DNA from: Brachionus plicatilis
Lineage: Eukaryota; Rotifera; Eurotatoria; Ploima; Brachionidae
Length of the DNA: 29,657 bases
Assembly: GCA_010279815.1 (NCBI GenBank)
Contig: QEOQ01000626.1
Span: forward strand, 597,372 to 627,028
Direction: 5' to 3'
Shown here: positions 21,366 to 29,239 of the stretch, one piece after another
Layout: each line of letters begins with the position of its first letter
How positions within the stretch are numbered: the stretch's first letter is position 1
Position numbers and translations under genes: made by a program
Notes under the pieces: model-generated
Seen by the model: only the letters and a program-made list of their open reading frames with translations
Told to the model about the DNA's origin: nothing
The model's database searches: none

Positions 21366-21530
21366 GGGTCATGTCCAGAATGTGATCAAGTGTTCACCAA
21401 AAAGTGTGATCATAGGTATCATGTCCAGAATGTGATCATTTTGATCATCAAAATATTAAGTGTACTCTTTGTGATCAAAAATTGATCACCATAATTTTTT
21501 TTTGATCACATACAATTTTTTTTGATCACA
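21366..21530. mobile_element. GTGATCA-rich repeat fragment (element D)
   Basis: Begins GGGTCATGTCCAGAATGTGA and repeats the module ATGTCCAGAATGTGATCA twice (21371-21388 and 21420-21437), the same module found in both inner arms of element A. About seven GTGATCA or TGATCAC words follow, in both orientations. No matching right end or target duplication was found, so it is probably truncated. Confidence 0.6.
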
Positions 21531-22346
21531 TGAAATTTTTTTGATTGAAATCAAAAATTTTTTTCATTCTAGAAATTTAAAAAAATTTTAAAAAATTATA
21601 AAACTATGTTAATATTGAATGAAATAAAAAAAACAAAAAAAAATTGCAACTCACCATAATTAACTATAAGTTTTTGAATTATATATTAAGATAAAATAAA
21701 CTCTAAGTTTCTAAAAAAATTAAAATCTAAACAACCATAAGTATTTAAAAACTGTAAAAGAAAAGGAAGTTTTTTACAAAGAAATGGCTTTGGTCCCAGT
21801 AGAATCGTCCAAAAATGTTTTATTTTTAATTATTTTGTTATTCAAATCTACAAAACATGTAAAGCATGCTACACTAAAATTATTTAAATTAATTCGAAGA
21901 TTTATTTGAATATCTAAAGATTAACTCTTTAAATTGAAATCATATTTTAAATAGATTACAAAACATAAAAAAATAAACAGTACAAATCAAAACTAACTTG
22001 TACACATTTTTTCCTCGGACTCTTCCTCAACTCCAAATGAAGCAGACTAATAAAAATTTAAGTCAAGTCATGACTTTGACTTAAATTTTTGTGACTTAGA
22101 CTTAAAACTGTGACTTAAAAACAAGTCTGAAAAAAACCTATCTTAAAATTCTTTCAAAATAAAACGTAATATATTTTGCCTAAATATATTTAAAGACCTT
22201 TTTTTATTTAAGAAATATAGTTGTAAACAAGAGTTGGCTAGTTTATTTATTAATTTTTGCTGTGTGAAAAAAAATTTGTTTATTTCTTATACTATTTCTT
22301 AGCCAAAGAGTTTAAACAAACTAAACTTTTAATATAATAGTGATCT
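21531..22346. other. AT-rich stretch with a GACTTAAA cluster
   Basis: No gene. At about 22058-22130 there is a cluster of GACTTAAA, AAGTCA and related words, partly palindromic (AAGTCAAGTCATGACTTTGA), resembling a short decayed satellite. Confidence 0.4.
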
Positions 22347-22371
22347 TGAATTTATGAAGAAGCTGAAGATT
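22347..22371. repeat. LINE target duplication, copy 1 (25 bp)
   Basis: Starts TGAATTTATGAAGAAGCTGA and matches 22741-22765 at 24 of 25 positions (G against C at the tenth base). It lies beyond the 3' end of the LINE. Confidence 0.85.
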
Positions 22372-22740
22372 AGTAGTAGTAGTAAAATAAACTGCTGTAC
22401 AGATTTCTCTATACGAGTGCTATGCACTTAGCCCTGGTAGGCTTTAGCAGCTTCCATTCATTTTGAAACCACTCATCCAATCTCGCCTTGAACTTGTTCA
22501 ATGTTTCGGCTTCAATCACGCTATTTGGTAGACTGTTCCACAAGGTCACAATACGATTAATCAAAAACTCGTGTCTAGCATTACATCGCCTTTTTTTTCT
22601 CGTCTTAATTTACTCTTGTTTCCCCTTAACTTAAGATTATGAATTGTCGATAAAGAGGCATAATTTAATCCATTTTCCAAATCAACTGATTCCATTTCTT
22701 TTATAATTTTATAAATTTGGATCAAATCACCTCTTTTTTT
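22372..22740 (-). mobile_element. 5'-truncated LINE (non-LTR retrotransposon), 369 bp
   Basis: The fragment carries only the last part of the reverse-transcriptase ORF and a short 3' UTR ending in a trinucleotide repeat, (ACT)4. Exact flanking duplications of about 25 bp and loss of the 5' end are the marks of target-primed reverse transcription. The encoded end, with KRGDLIQIYKIIK and later NRIVTLWNSLPNSV, is the domain that follows RT in CR1, Jockey and related clades. Confidence 0.85.
22409..22740 (-). pseudogene. LINE ORF2 C-terminal remnant, frameshifted
   Basis: Read on the minus strand: KKRGDLIQIYKIIKEMESVD... in one frame up to an A-run near 22590-22597, then CNARHEFLINRIVTLWNSLP..., KFKARLDEWF and TRAKCIALV in the next frame, ending at TAG (22411-22409). 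The conserved words GDLIQ-x-YKI and NRIV-x-LWNSLP belong to the C-terminal region downstream of the RT domain in many animal LINEs. The frame break in the homopolymer and the missing catalytic domains make it dead. Confidence 0.85.
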
Positions 22741-22765
22741 TGAATTTATCAAGAAGCTGAAGATT
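22741..22765. repeat. LINE target duplication, copy 2 (25 bp)
   Basis: Starts TGAATTTATCAAGAAGCTGA; it is the partner of 22347-22371 and lies at the truncated 5' end of the LINE. Confidence 0.85.
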
Positions 22766-23191
22766 GAAATTTTTATCTTAAATTTTTGAAAAATAATTTA
22801 GATGAAGGCTCAGTCAGATGAAATCAAGAATTGGTCATTATTTGTAGTCACATGACAAATTTTGAAATTGAAAAATGTCTTTGATGGGCTAAATTAAAAT
22901 ATTAAAAAATTTTTTTATTAAAAATTCACTTTATTTATGTTTTTTTTTAAACTTTGATATTAATTTAAAATAAAAGACAAAACAATAATTTAATTGCAGA
23001 TCGTTACAACAAAAAGTAGCCCCTTGGTTCCGAAAACCTGGTTCGGGCCTAAAAATAATTAAAAAAAAAGACTAATATTAATCCAAATTTCAAAATAATT
23101 TTATTTTAATCAGAAAAAAATTTACAAAACGATAAATCTGCAGAACGATTAACTTTGTAAAAGATCCTACGTTAAAAAATTTGTAACCCCT
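22766..23191. other. Intergenic stretch, 3' flank of the minus-strand gene
   Basis: Contains the probable AATAAA of the gene ending at 23192 (minus strand, 23105-23100). A short GC-richer patch, CCTTGGTTCCGAAAACCTGG, near 23022-23041 is unexplained. Confidence 0.45.
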
Positions 23192-23507
23192 TCAAATGTA
23201 GATTTGATTTGTGTTCGGATCGAGCGTTATTTGTAAAGTATGCGTTCCTCCATTGAGTAAATTTTGACCATTTTGGCTAGCGGCAAGACTTAACTGGTGC
23301 AAAGTTGTGTTGTCTAGGCTTATTATAGTGGTTGCATTTGATTGATTGAATTGATGATTTAATTGAGTGTTAGAAGAAATCGCCTGATCAGAATTCGTAT
23401 TGTTACTGTTTGAAATTGATAAATTAGCGCTAGAATTCGGATTTGACGAGGACCCTATGTCATCAGAAGCACCCAGGTCTAAATGTGTCAATATTTGCGA
23501 AGAGCAG
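23192..23507 (-). CDS. Last exon of an unidentified Asn/Ser-rich protein (partial)
   Basis: The frame is open to a clean acceptor (ATTTTAG|CTGCTC) at 23507. It has no ATG at its head: the apparent start is TTG. It is therefore best read as a terminal coding exon beginning within a codon: x-CSSQILTHLDLGASDDIGSS, then a low-complexity N/S/T/Q stretch, and a hydrophobic, glutamine-containing end (LHQLSLAASQNGQNLL) finishing in TLQITLDPNTNQIYI. Asparagine- and serine-rich linkers plus short hydrophobic/glutamine modules are common in transcription factors and co-factors, but no DNA-binding domain is visible, so no function is assigned. The upstream exon was not found in the 2 kb to its right, which is full of foldback elements; the intron is probably long. 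AATAAA lies about 87 bases beyond the stop. Confidence 0.6.
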
Positions 23508-23987
23508 CTAAAATTGAAAATAAATTTAATTTAATTATTAATTCAAATCTTAAATTAGTTTACTTCCACTCTTTATTTATGCAAAAAAAATCAAATTTAA
23601 CTCAAATCTAAAAATTAATTGACAAAAAAAAATAAAATGTTTTTTCTGGTCGTAAAAAATGCCTATTTTTTTGAAGATTCTAAAAAAACTTTCATTAAGA
23701 AAAGTAATAATAAATTCGCAATTAATCATAAGGGATTTTCAAAAAATTATCCTTGGTTTTTACATTTAAATTTTTCTAAAACTCTCTTTTTAAGTAATTG
23801 CGAATTTTTAATTAGTTTTCTTGAATGAAAATTTTTTTAGATTTTTTGATTTTGAGATTTTTTTTCTCTCAAAAATGAAAAAAATATAAAAATGTACAAT
23901 AATTTTCATTTTGCCTCATTTTAAATGTTTTAATATTTTACAGTAGCTTACGTTTTTTCTTTTTGGTATCGTGAGTTTCAAAAACAA
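23508..23987. other. Probable intron of the minus-strand gene
   Basis: Lies upstream of the acceptor at 23508-23509. The 69-codon plus-strand frame at 23619-23828 is K, N and F noise. No exon is recognised. Confidence 0.35.
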
Positions 23988-24233
23988 ATTGAACAAAAAT
24001 TCTTTATTTTTTAATAAATTAAAATTAAAGTTAATAAAAAATGACAAAAAAACGAATCAACAAGATTTAAATAGATTATTGATTTGATTTCTTAAAAAAT
24101 AAAGTAAATAAAAATTTTATTTTAGGTAAATAAGGTGCAACAAAGTATGTTACACTATATTGTAGTTTTTTTTCTAATATTTTTTATTAACTTTAATTTT
24201 AATTTATTAAAAAATGAAGAATTTTCGTTCAAT
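23988..24233. mobile_element. Foldback element with 55-bp arms
   Basis: The arms 23988-24042 and 24179-24233 are inverted copies with only a few mismatches; each contains TTTTTTAATAAATTAAAATT and the flank ATTGAAC. The spacer is about 136 bases and holds GGTGCAACAAAGTATGTTAC. Weak similarity continues outside the arms. There is no coding capacity and no clear target duplication. Confidence 0.6.
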
Positions 24234-24420
24234 TTTTTTTTTTAAATTCACAAAACCTTTCTTTTTTTTGGTGTTAAAATTTTTAAAATTTATGTAATTT
24301 TTCTTTAATTATACCAATAAAATTTGTTTAATTAATATGATATTTTTTCTATTTCTTATGTTTTATTACCTCAACCCTTTTTTGCCTTGAAATGCTAAAT
24401 TTAAAATTATAAGTCGAATG

Positions 24421-24842
24421 CGGACGAAGATTAAAAAACATATTAAATGTGAATCAAGCATGAATTTTCTTTTACTTTTTAAACTTTTAATTAACACATA
24501 GACAAATTTTTTTTAATTAATTTCTTAGCTTTCGGAAATTGCTTGAAAAAATATTCAAGTTCCACCTCAGAATTGACTTTGGTCAAAAAAATCCAATCAA
24601 TATTTTGTTTCATTGTAAAAAGATAAATTTTATGTTTTAGTTCAAGTTTATTTTTTATTTTTATGTTTAAGCAACAGTTTACAAAAATAAATAATTATAT
24701 TTTTTGATTTTTATGGTTTATTTTCTATTTTGCAAAAATAATTTCTAGATTTATGTTTTAGTTCACTTTTCAAAGATCAAAAATTTTTGCTTTGTTGTTG
24801 TTTTTTAGATTCACATTTTATATGTTTTTTAATCTTCGTCCG
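24421..24842. mobile_element. MITE with 35-bp terminal inverted repeats
   Basis: The ends start CGGACGAAGATTAAAAAACA and match their inverse at 34 of 35 positions (24421-24455 and 24808-24842). The flanks TCGAATG (24414-24420) and TTGAATG (24843-24849) match at 6 of 7 and suggest a 7-8 bp duplication, again in the hAT size range, though the terminal sequence differs from elements A and B. There is no open frame in the 422 bp. Confidence 0.7.
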
Positions 24843-24849
24843 TTGAATG

Positions 24850-25500
24850 CGAATTAAAATCTATCTAGTTGAGATTTAAAATTTTTATATTTTATTTAAC
24901 CTTTTTCTTTTAAGTTTAGATGATTTTTTTACTAAAGTGTATTAGCTCGAAAAAGACAAATAAATAAATAATAATTACAGAATATCAAGTAAAGAATTGA
25001 TTTAGACTTGAGAATAATTTTAGAATAATAGAATAATAGAAAGAAAGGATTAATACTGTAATTTTTCAAATGGATTAGATTTATTTTGATGATATAGAAC
25101 TTTCAGGCTTAATTATTTTTTATCCTAAATCTTTAATTTCAAAATAAAAATTTCAAGTCAAGTCAAATATATAGATGGGGTGATTCGTCAATTGAACCAA
25201 TGTATCGAACCCTTTCTAGTAAATTAAAAAAAATCCACTTAATTGAAAATTTACAAAAAAAAAAGCAAAAATAAATTTTTAGTTAAAATTACGTTAATTT
25301 ATTTTTTTTTTATTTTTTAAATTTAGACTAATTCTATTTCTAGATAGTCGATTTTCTAGATAATTTTATTTTATGTGTAATTTTTATGTAATTAATTCTA
25401 CCTTAGATATTTTTTTGAAATTTTTTTTATAAGCTTGCCTATGAGGCTTAATTAAATGAATAAATAAATAAATAAAATAATTTTTTCACAAATATGTCAA
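24850..25500. other. AT-rich stretch, no gene seen
   Basis: No gene. Includes a short (AATA)n microsatellite at about 25456-25482. Confidence 0.45.
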
Positions 25501-25746
25501 TCACTGAGTTTCTTCAATACTTTCTTTATTGTAATTAGATAAAATTAACTTAGTTCTATCGTCCAGCATATATTTTGGTAAGCGCTTATAAACTTTTCTG
25601 GTTTTTAGCTTAATCAATTCCAAATTAACTCGGTTCTGTTCTTTGATAAAGGAATCTACTAAATCTTTATTATTCGAAATATTTTTGCTAACCATATCAT
25701 GTGAGAGAATTTTTTTCAAAATAAAAATAAAAATAATAAATAACAT
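25501..25746 (-). CDS. Small signal-anchor protein, 81 aa, unknown family
   Basis: Begins at a true ATG: MLFIIFIFILKKIL is a hydrophobic N-terminal anchor of about 12-14 residues, followed by a polar, helix-prone and basic body (DLVDSFIKEQNRVNLELIKL, then KTRKVYKRLPKYMLDDRTKL) that ends YNKESIEETQ. Codons such as CGC, CTG, GAC, GAG and CAG occur in the body, unlike the surrounding noise, which supports coding. The anchor itself lies in an A/T run and might instead be 5' untranslated sequence, in which case translation could start at the second ATG (MVSKNISN). The size and shape resemble small mitochondrial or ER membrane subunits, but I cannot name it. Confidence 0.5.
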   Translation of the reverse strand: MLFIIFIFILKKILSHDMVSKNISNNKDLVDSFIKEQNRVNLELIKLKTRKVYKRLPKYMLDDRTKLILSNYNKESIEETQ

Positions 25747-26452
25747 ATAATAATAAATATAAATAATAATTTTGTTGTATAAAAAAAAATATTAAAATTT
25801 TTCTTATATATTTATATAGAAACTATCTCATTTTTTTTTTTTTTTTAATTTTTATAACTTTACATCGCCTTTAAGGCGCTTAATTGAAAAAAATAAAAAT
25901 AATAAAAATATCAAATTACTAAAATTTTTTCAACAAATATAACTTTTTTGAAATCCTAAACGAATTTTATTTTAACTAAAGCTTTAAATTTAAAATAATT
26001 AAAAAAAAAAGTTAAATTTAATCAAAGAAATATTTTAGCCAGCATTTAATAACACTAATTAAATAAAATTTTCACCGCTTTTGCCCTAAAACTAACATAA
26101 ATTCATCTACTTTTTTTATTGCTGATTCAAAGAAATTCACAACTTTTAATTTGGAAGAAAAATTTCAATGAACAAAAAAAACTCTCTTAAAGTAGCATAG
26201 TTGATAAATAGTTGAGTGTTAAATAAACTAGAAGCAGAGCTGTTTAAAAGTCTCAATAAAGTCTAAGTCATTGACTACTTTTTTTTTAATTTTTTTTTCA
26301 AAAGTCAAACACTTGCTTGGCCGCCAAAATAACTACCTGGGACTGCAAAAATATCATTTTGCCGCAATAATAACTACCTGGAACAGAAGAAATTTTATTT
26401 GTCGTTGATTCTGACTGATTGCTTCCCGATGCTAGTTATTTGACTCAGTTTA
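25747..26452. other. AT-rich stretch with a short direct repeat
   Basis: No gene. Near 26320-26345 and 26359-26383 a segment of about 25 bases is repeated: GCCGCCAAAATAACTACCTG and GCCGCAATAATAACTACCTG, 40 bases apart. The stretch ends at the TA before element F. Confidence 0.4.
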
Positions 26453-26760
26453 CAGTACTGATTTGTTCCAGTGGTATAAAAATTTACGAAAATTTGCGTA
26501 AAAAAATACAATTTTTTTATTTAAAATTTTTTATTAATTTTGAAAAAAAACTAAAAAAAGCGAAAAAATTGCAAAATTGTGGATTTTTTTGGCCCTTTTG
26601 GTTTTTACGAAATTTTACGTAAAATCCGTTAAATTCTGGTAAATTTACGGGAATTCCGGTAAATTTACTGTTTTTCACTTTTTCGATTTTACGTAAAATT
26701 GCCGGAATTCCCGCTAATTTACTAAAATTTTGGTAAAACCACTAGAACAAATCAGTACTG
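26453..26760. mobile_element. Mariner-like foldback MITE (element F), 308 bp
   Basis: Flanked by TA on each side (26451-26452 and 26761-26762). The terminal repeats start CAGTACTGATTTGTTC, then C or T, then AGTGGT, with one mismatch in 23 bases. The interior contains TTTTACG and ACGTAAA words and a GGCCCTTTTGG segment that matches GGCCGTTTTGA in element E, so the two belong to one family with different ends. No transposase; the 67-codon frame (26419-26622) is a shadow. Confidence 0.8.
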
Positions 26761-27072
26761 TATTAAAAAAAAATTTAAAAAATATTCAAAATAAAAATTA
26801 AAGATTTTGTGAAATTAAGTACAAGATGATTAAAAAAACAGAAACAAATAAAAAAAAATTTAAAAATTTTTTTCTATAAGTTTAAAATTAGTTTCATAAT
26901 TCCGACATTGTGCAGCTTTCAAGGTCTGCAAAACTCTTTAGCAGAAATTAGATTTCAAAGTGTTCAAGCGCAGTGAAATGCAGACTTCGACAGTTGATCC
27001 AACTTTGAATGTTGCAACATGTTGCATTTACGGAACTAATTTTAAACTTTAAGCAAAAATTTTTTAACTTAC
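26761..27072. other. Intergenic or intronic stretch
   Basis: If the zinc-finger gene to the right extends this far, a last exon could lie at 26935-26860 on the minus strand (acceptor CTAAAG; VLQTLKAAQCRNYETNFKLI, then a stop). A competing acceptor, TTTTGCAG, six to eight bases further on, would end translation after two codons. Confidence 0.25.
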
Positions 27073-27163
27073 TTATTCAATTTTTTATCATTTTGTTCTG
27101 CTCTTTTGTACTCAACTTGACTAAACCAAATCATAGAAATCAAAATTTTGAATATGAAAAAAT
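27073..27163 (-). CDS. Candidate internal exon
   Basis: Bounded by a TTATCTAG acceptor and a canonical GTAAGT donor. In the frame set by the exon at 27500-27334 it reads DFFIFKILISMIWFSQVEYK and RAEQNDKKLN with no stop. The perfect donor and coding-like second half (QVEYKRAEQNDKKL) support an exon. The hydrophobic first half is A/T-rich and could be intron: a better-looking acceptor, TTTGGTTTAG, would remove it, but that join from the preceding exon shifts the frame into a stop. Confidence 0.35.
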
Positions 27164-27333
27164 CTAGATAATTTTTATAAAATAAATTCTAGATAAAATT
27201 TATAAATTTAAAAATTATTTAATAAAGCAAAACATTGAAATATTTAAATTGAATTTTTTTATAAATTCTGTAAAAATCAAATTGATATTTTTAAATATAG
27301 AAAGCTTGAAAAAATATTCTAAGGTTTTTTTAC

Positions 27334-27500
27334 CATTAGCCGTTTTTGACATTGGTTCAATCTGATTGTCACTATTCCCTAAAATGTATTTTAAATTTCT
27401 TGAGTCATTTTTATTTAATTTCATTCTTAAATTTTCAGGCAAATTATTGAAAAATGGCGTTTTATAAGCAAAAGATAACATTCGATCAAGAAATTTTAAG
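27334..27500 (-). CDS. Candidate exon joined to the zinc-finger gene
   Basis: Preceded by a strong acceptor, TATTTGCTTTTCAG, and followed by a G|GTAAAA donor. It encodes LKFLDRMLSFAYKTPFFNNL, PENLRMKLNKNDSRNLKYIL and IEPMSKTAN. An ATG nine codons before the acceptor makes a free-standing frame possible (from 27520), but the exon phase fits the donor at the end of the zinc-finger frame exactly (GAA TT|C TTA AAA), with a 645-base intron. It is rich in polar and amphipathic residues, with no recognised domain. Confidence 0.45.
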
Positions 27501-27659
27501 CTGAAAAGCAAATAAGCCATATTTTTTTAGAAAATTATTAATATCATTGAAATTATCAACTTCAAATTAAAATAATTTAATAATTGAGAGAAAAAAATTT
27601 TAGCAAGATTAATTATTGGGTCTTTTGAAAAATAACCCAAAAGAGTTAAGCGATTTCTA

Positions 27660-28070
27660 ATTTTTTTGAAGATATGAAAATAAAAAAATCTTAATAATTT
27701 TTAAATTTATGGCTTTGGCTCGGACTTTTTTTAAAGAAAAAAAATATTTAATTTTTAATTTTTTTTTTAAATTTTAATATCAAAAAATCTAAATAACTTT
27801 TAAATTTATTGCTTGGGCTCGGACTTTTGGAAAAAAAAAAATTAATTTTTAATTTTTTTTGAAAATTTGAATATCAAAAAATCTAAATAATTTTTAAATT
27901 AATGGCTTTAGCTCAGACTTTAAAAGAAAATATTTAATTTTTAATTTTTTTTTCAAATTTGAATATCAAAAAATCTAAATAATTTCTTACTATTTTTTTA
28001 AATTTTAATATCAAAAAATCTAAATAGTTTTTATATTAATGGCTCGGACTTTTTTTAAAGAAAAAAAATT
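27660..28070. repeat. Tandem repeat, about 95-bp unit, four copies
   Basis: Units share ATATCAAAAAATCTAAATAA followed about 20 bases later by GGCTCGGACTT or a variant, at 27717, 27816, 27909 and 28041. The spacings of 99, 93 and 132 include one partial extra unit. If the splice model is right it lies inside the intron between 28145 and 27501. Confidence 0.7.
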
Positions 28071-28141
28071 TAATAGTCAAGACTTGTACTTGTGAATTTT
28101 AAACAACCCTGACTAGAAGCAAACAAAAAACATGACAAAAC

Positions 28142-29239
28142 TTACAATTCGTTCTTAACACTCTTGTCCTTGCCACTAGTCTTGGCTTTTTTTCTCGGAG
28201 GCTTATTAGCCTGTTTCAGACCATTGCCGGCCTTCTTCAACTGTTTAAGCTTGCATTGTTCAATGTGAATATTTTTGTTAAAATTGCTCAAGTTGGCCAA
28301 CGACCTGGAACAGTATTCACAGTAGTCGCACACAGCCACACCAATTTGACTCTGCGTCAGCGAATTGTCCTGGCCGGCCGACTGCTCCGAGCTGGTCGCG
28401 CCATTCAGCGAGTAGCCGCCTCTGAGGGGAGTAGTGGGACAACTGTTGCTGGCCAGCAGCATCAAACTGTTCTGAACCTGGTCCAAGCTGCTCTCCGGAG
28501 CCTGCAGACTGGCCAGATTGAGCGAGCTATTGATCACATTGTTGAGCGTCTTTAGCTTTCGCTTTTTCGACTTGCAGTGCTCGGAGTGCAGGCGCCTGTT
28601 GAAGTCGGAGAGTCTGGCAAACGACTTGTTGCAGTAGACACAGTGGTCGCCGATGTCGCTGGTGTTGCCGCTGCTAGCGCCTTGTTTGCCACTGGCCTGG
28701 TCCTTGTTGAGGCTGCCGGCCGAGCGGATGTTGCCCTCGAGTGACTTGCGGATCTTGCAGTGCTCGATGTGCATTTTTCTGTTGAACGAGTTTAGATTGC
28801 CGAGAGGCTTGGCGCAGAAGATGCACGCTTCGGTCAGGCTGTGCAGCAGGCTGGCCGGCGAGGCGGCGGACGCGGACTGAGAGTGCTGCAGCTGCAGGAT
28901 GGAGTCGCGCCGCTCGAACGTCTCTTTTTTGATCTTGCAGCATTTTACGTGGATGCGCTTGTTGAACTCGGACTTGAAGTCTTTGAGCGACTTTAGGCAA
29001 AAGCTGCAGCTGTCGCCCATGAAGAACTGGTCCATGTCGCTGGTGTCCGTGTGCTTGGTGTACACCGAGTCGAACAGCTTGCGCAGTTTGCACGTGTTGA
29101 AGTGCATTTTTTTGTTGAACTCGTGCGTTCCGGCCAAGTACTTGGAGCAGAAGACGCAGTAGTCTTCCAACTCGATGAGGTCGTCCATGCTGGTGGGGCT
29201 GGTGGAGGAGGGCCGCGGAGAGAGAGAGCAAACACTGGC
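28142..29239 (-). CDS. Five-finger C2HC (SLX4 UBZ-like) zinc-finger protein
   Basis: The frame runs from an acceptor-like TTTTGACAG (29240) to a TAA at 28142. It has no ATG at its head; the first is at 29188 (MDDLIELEDYC, 348 residues), so either that is the start or a 5' exon lies upstream. Counting from that Met, five fingers C-x2-C-x14/15-H-x3-C lie at 11-33, 61-84, 122-144, 183-205 and 290-312, with consensus C-x-[FY]-C-x-[KR]-x-L-x2-L-x2-FN-x3-H-x3-CK. This resembles the SLX4-type ubiquitin-binding finger, or other C2HC fingers; binding is not proven. Low-complexity S/A/Q linkers separate them. Basic clusters SKKRKLK (207-213) and PPRKKAK (near 330) suggest nuclear location. GC content is far above all neighbours. 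The TAA overlaps a GTAAGT donor, so the gene may continue at 27500-27334. Confidence 0.8.
   Translation of the reverse strand, partial: ASVCSLSPRPSSTSPTSMDDLIELEDYCVFCSKYLAGTHEFNKKMHFNTCKLRKLFDSVYTKHTDTSDMDQFFMGDSCSFCLKSLKDFKSEFNKRIHVKCCKIKKETFERRDSILQLQHSQSASAASPASLLHSLTEACIFCAKPLGNLNSFNRKMHIEHCKIRKSLEGNIRSAGSLNKDQASGKQGASSGNTSDIGDHCVYCNKSFARLSDFNRRLHSEHCKSKKRKLKTLNNVINSSLNLASLQAPESSLDQVQNSLMLLASNSCPTTPLRGGYSLNGATSSEQSAGQDNSLTQSQIGVAVCDYCEYCSRSLANLSNFNKNIHIEQCKLKQLKKAGNGLKQANKPPRKKAKTSGKDKSVKNEL

Noticed and set aside
26419..26622. 67-codon plus-strand frame
   Set aside because: It spans the left end of the TA-flanked element F and is built from its repeats.
28142..28153. C-terminal KNEL as an ER-retention signal
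   Set aside because: The protein has no signal peptide, carries nuclear-type basic clusters, and the end may not even be used because it overlaps a splice donor.
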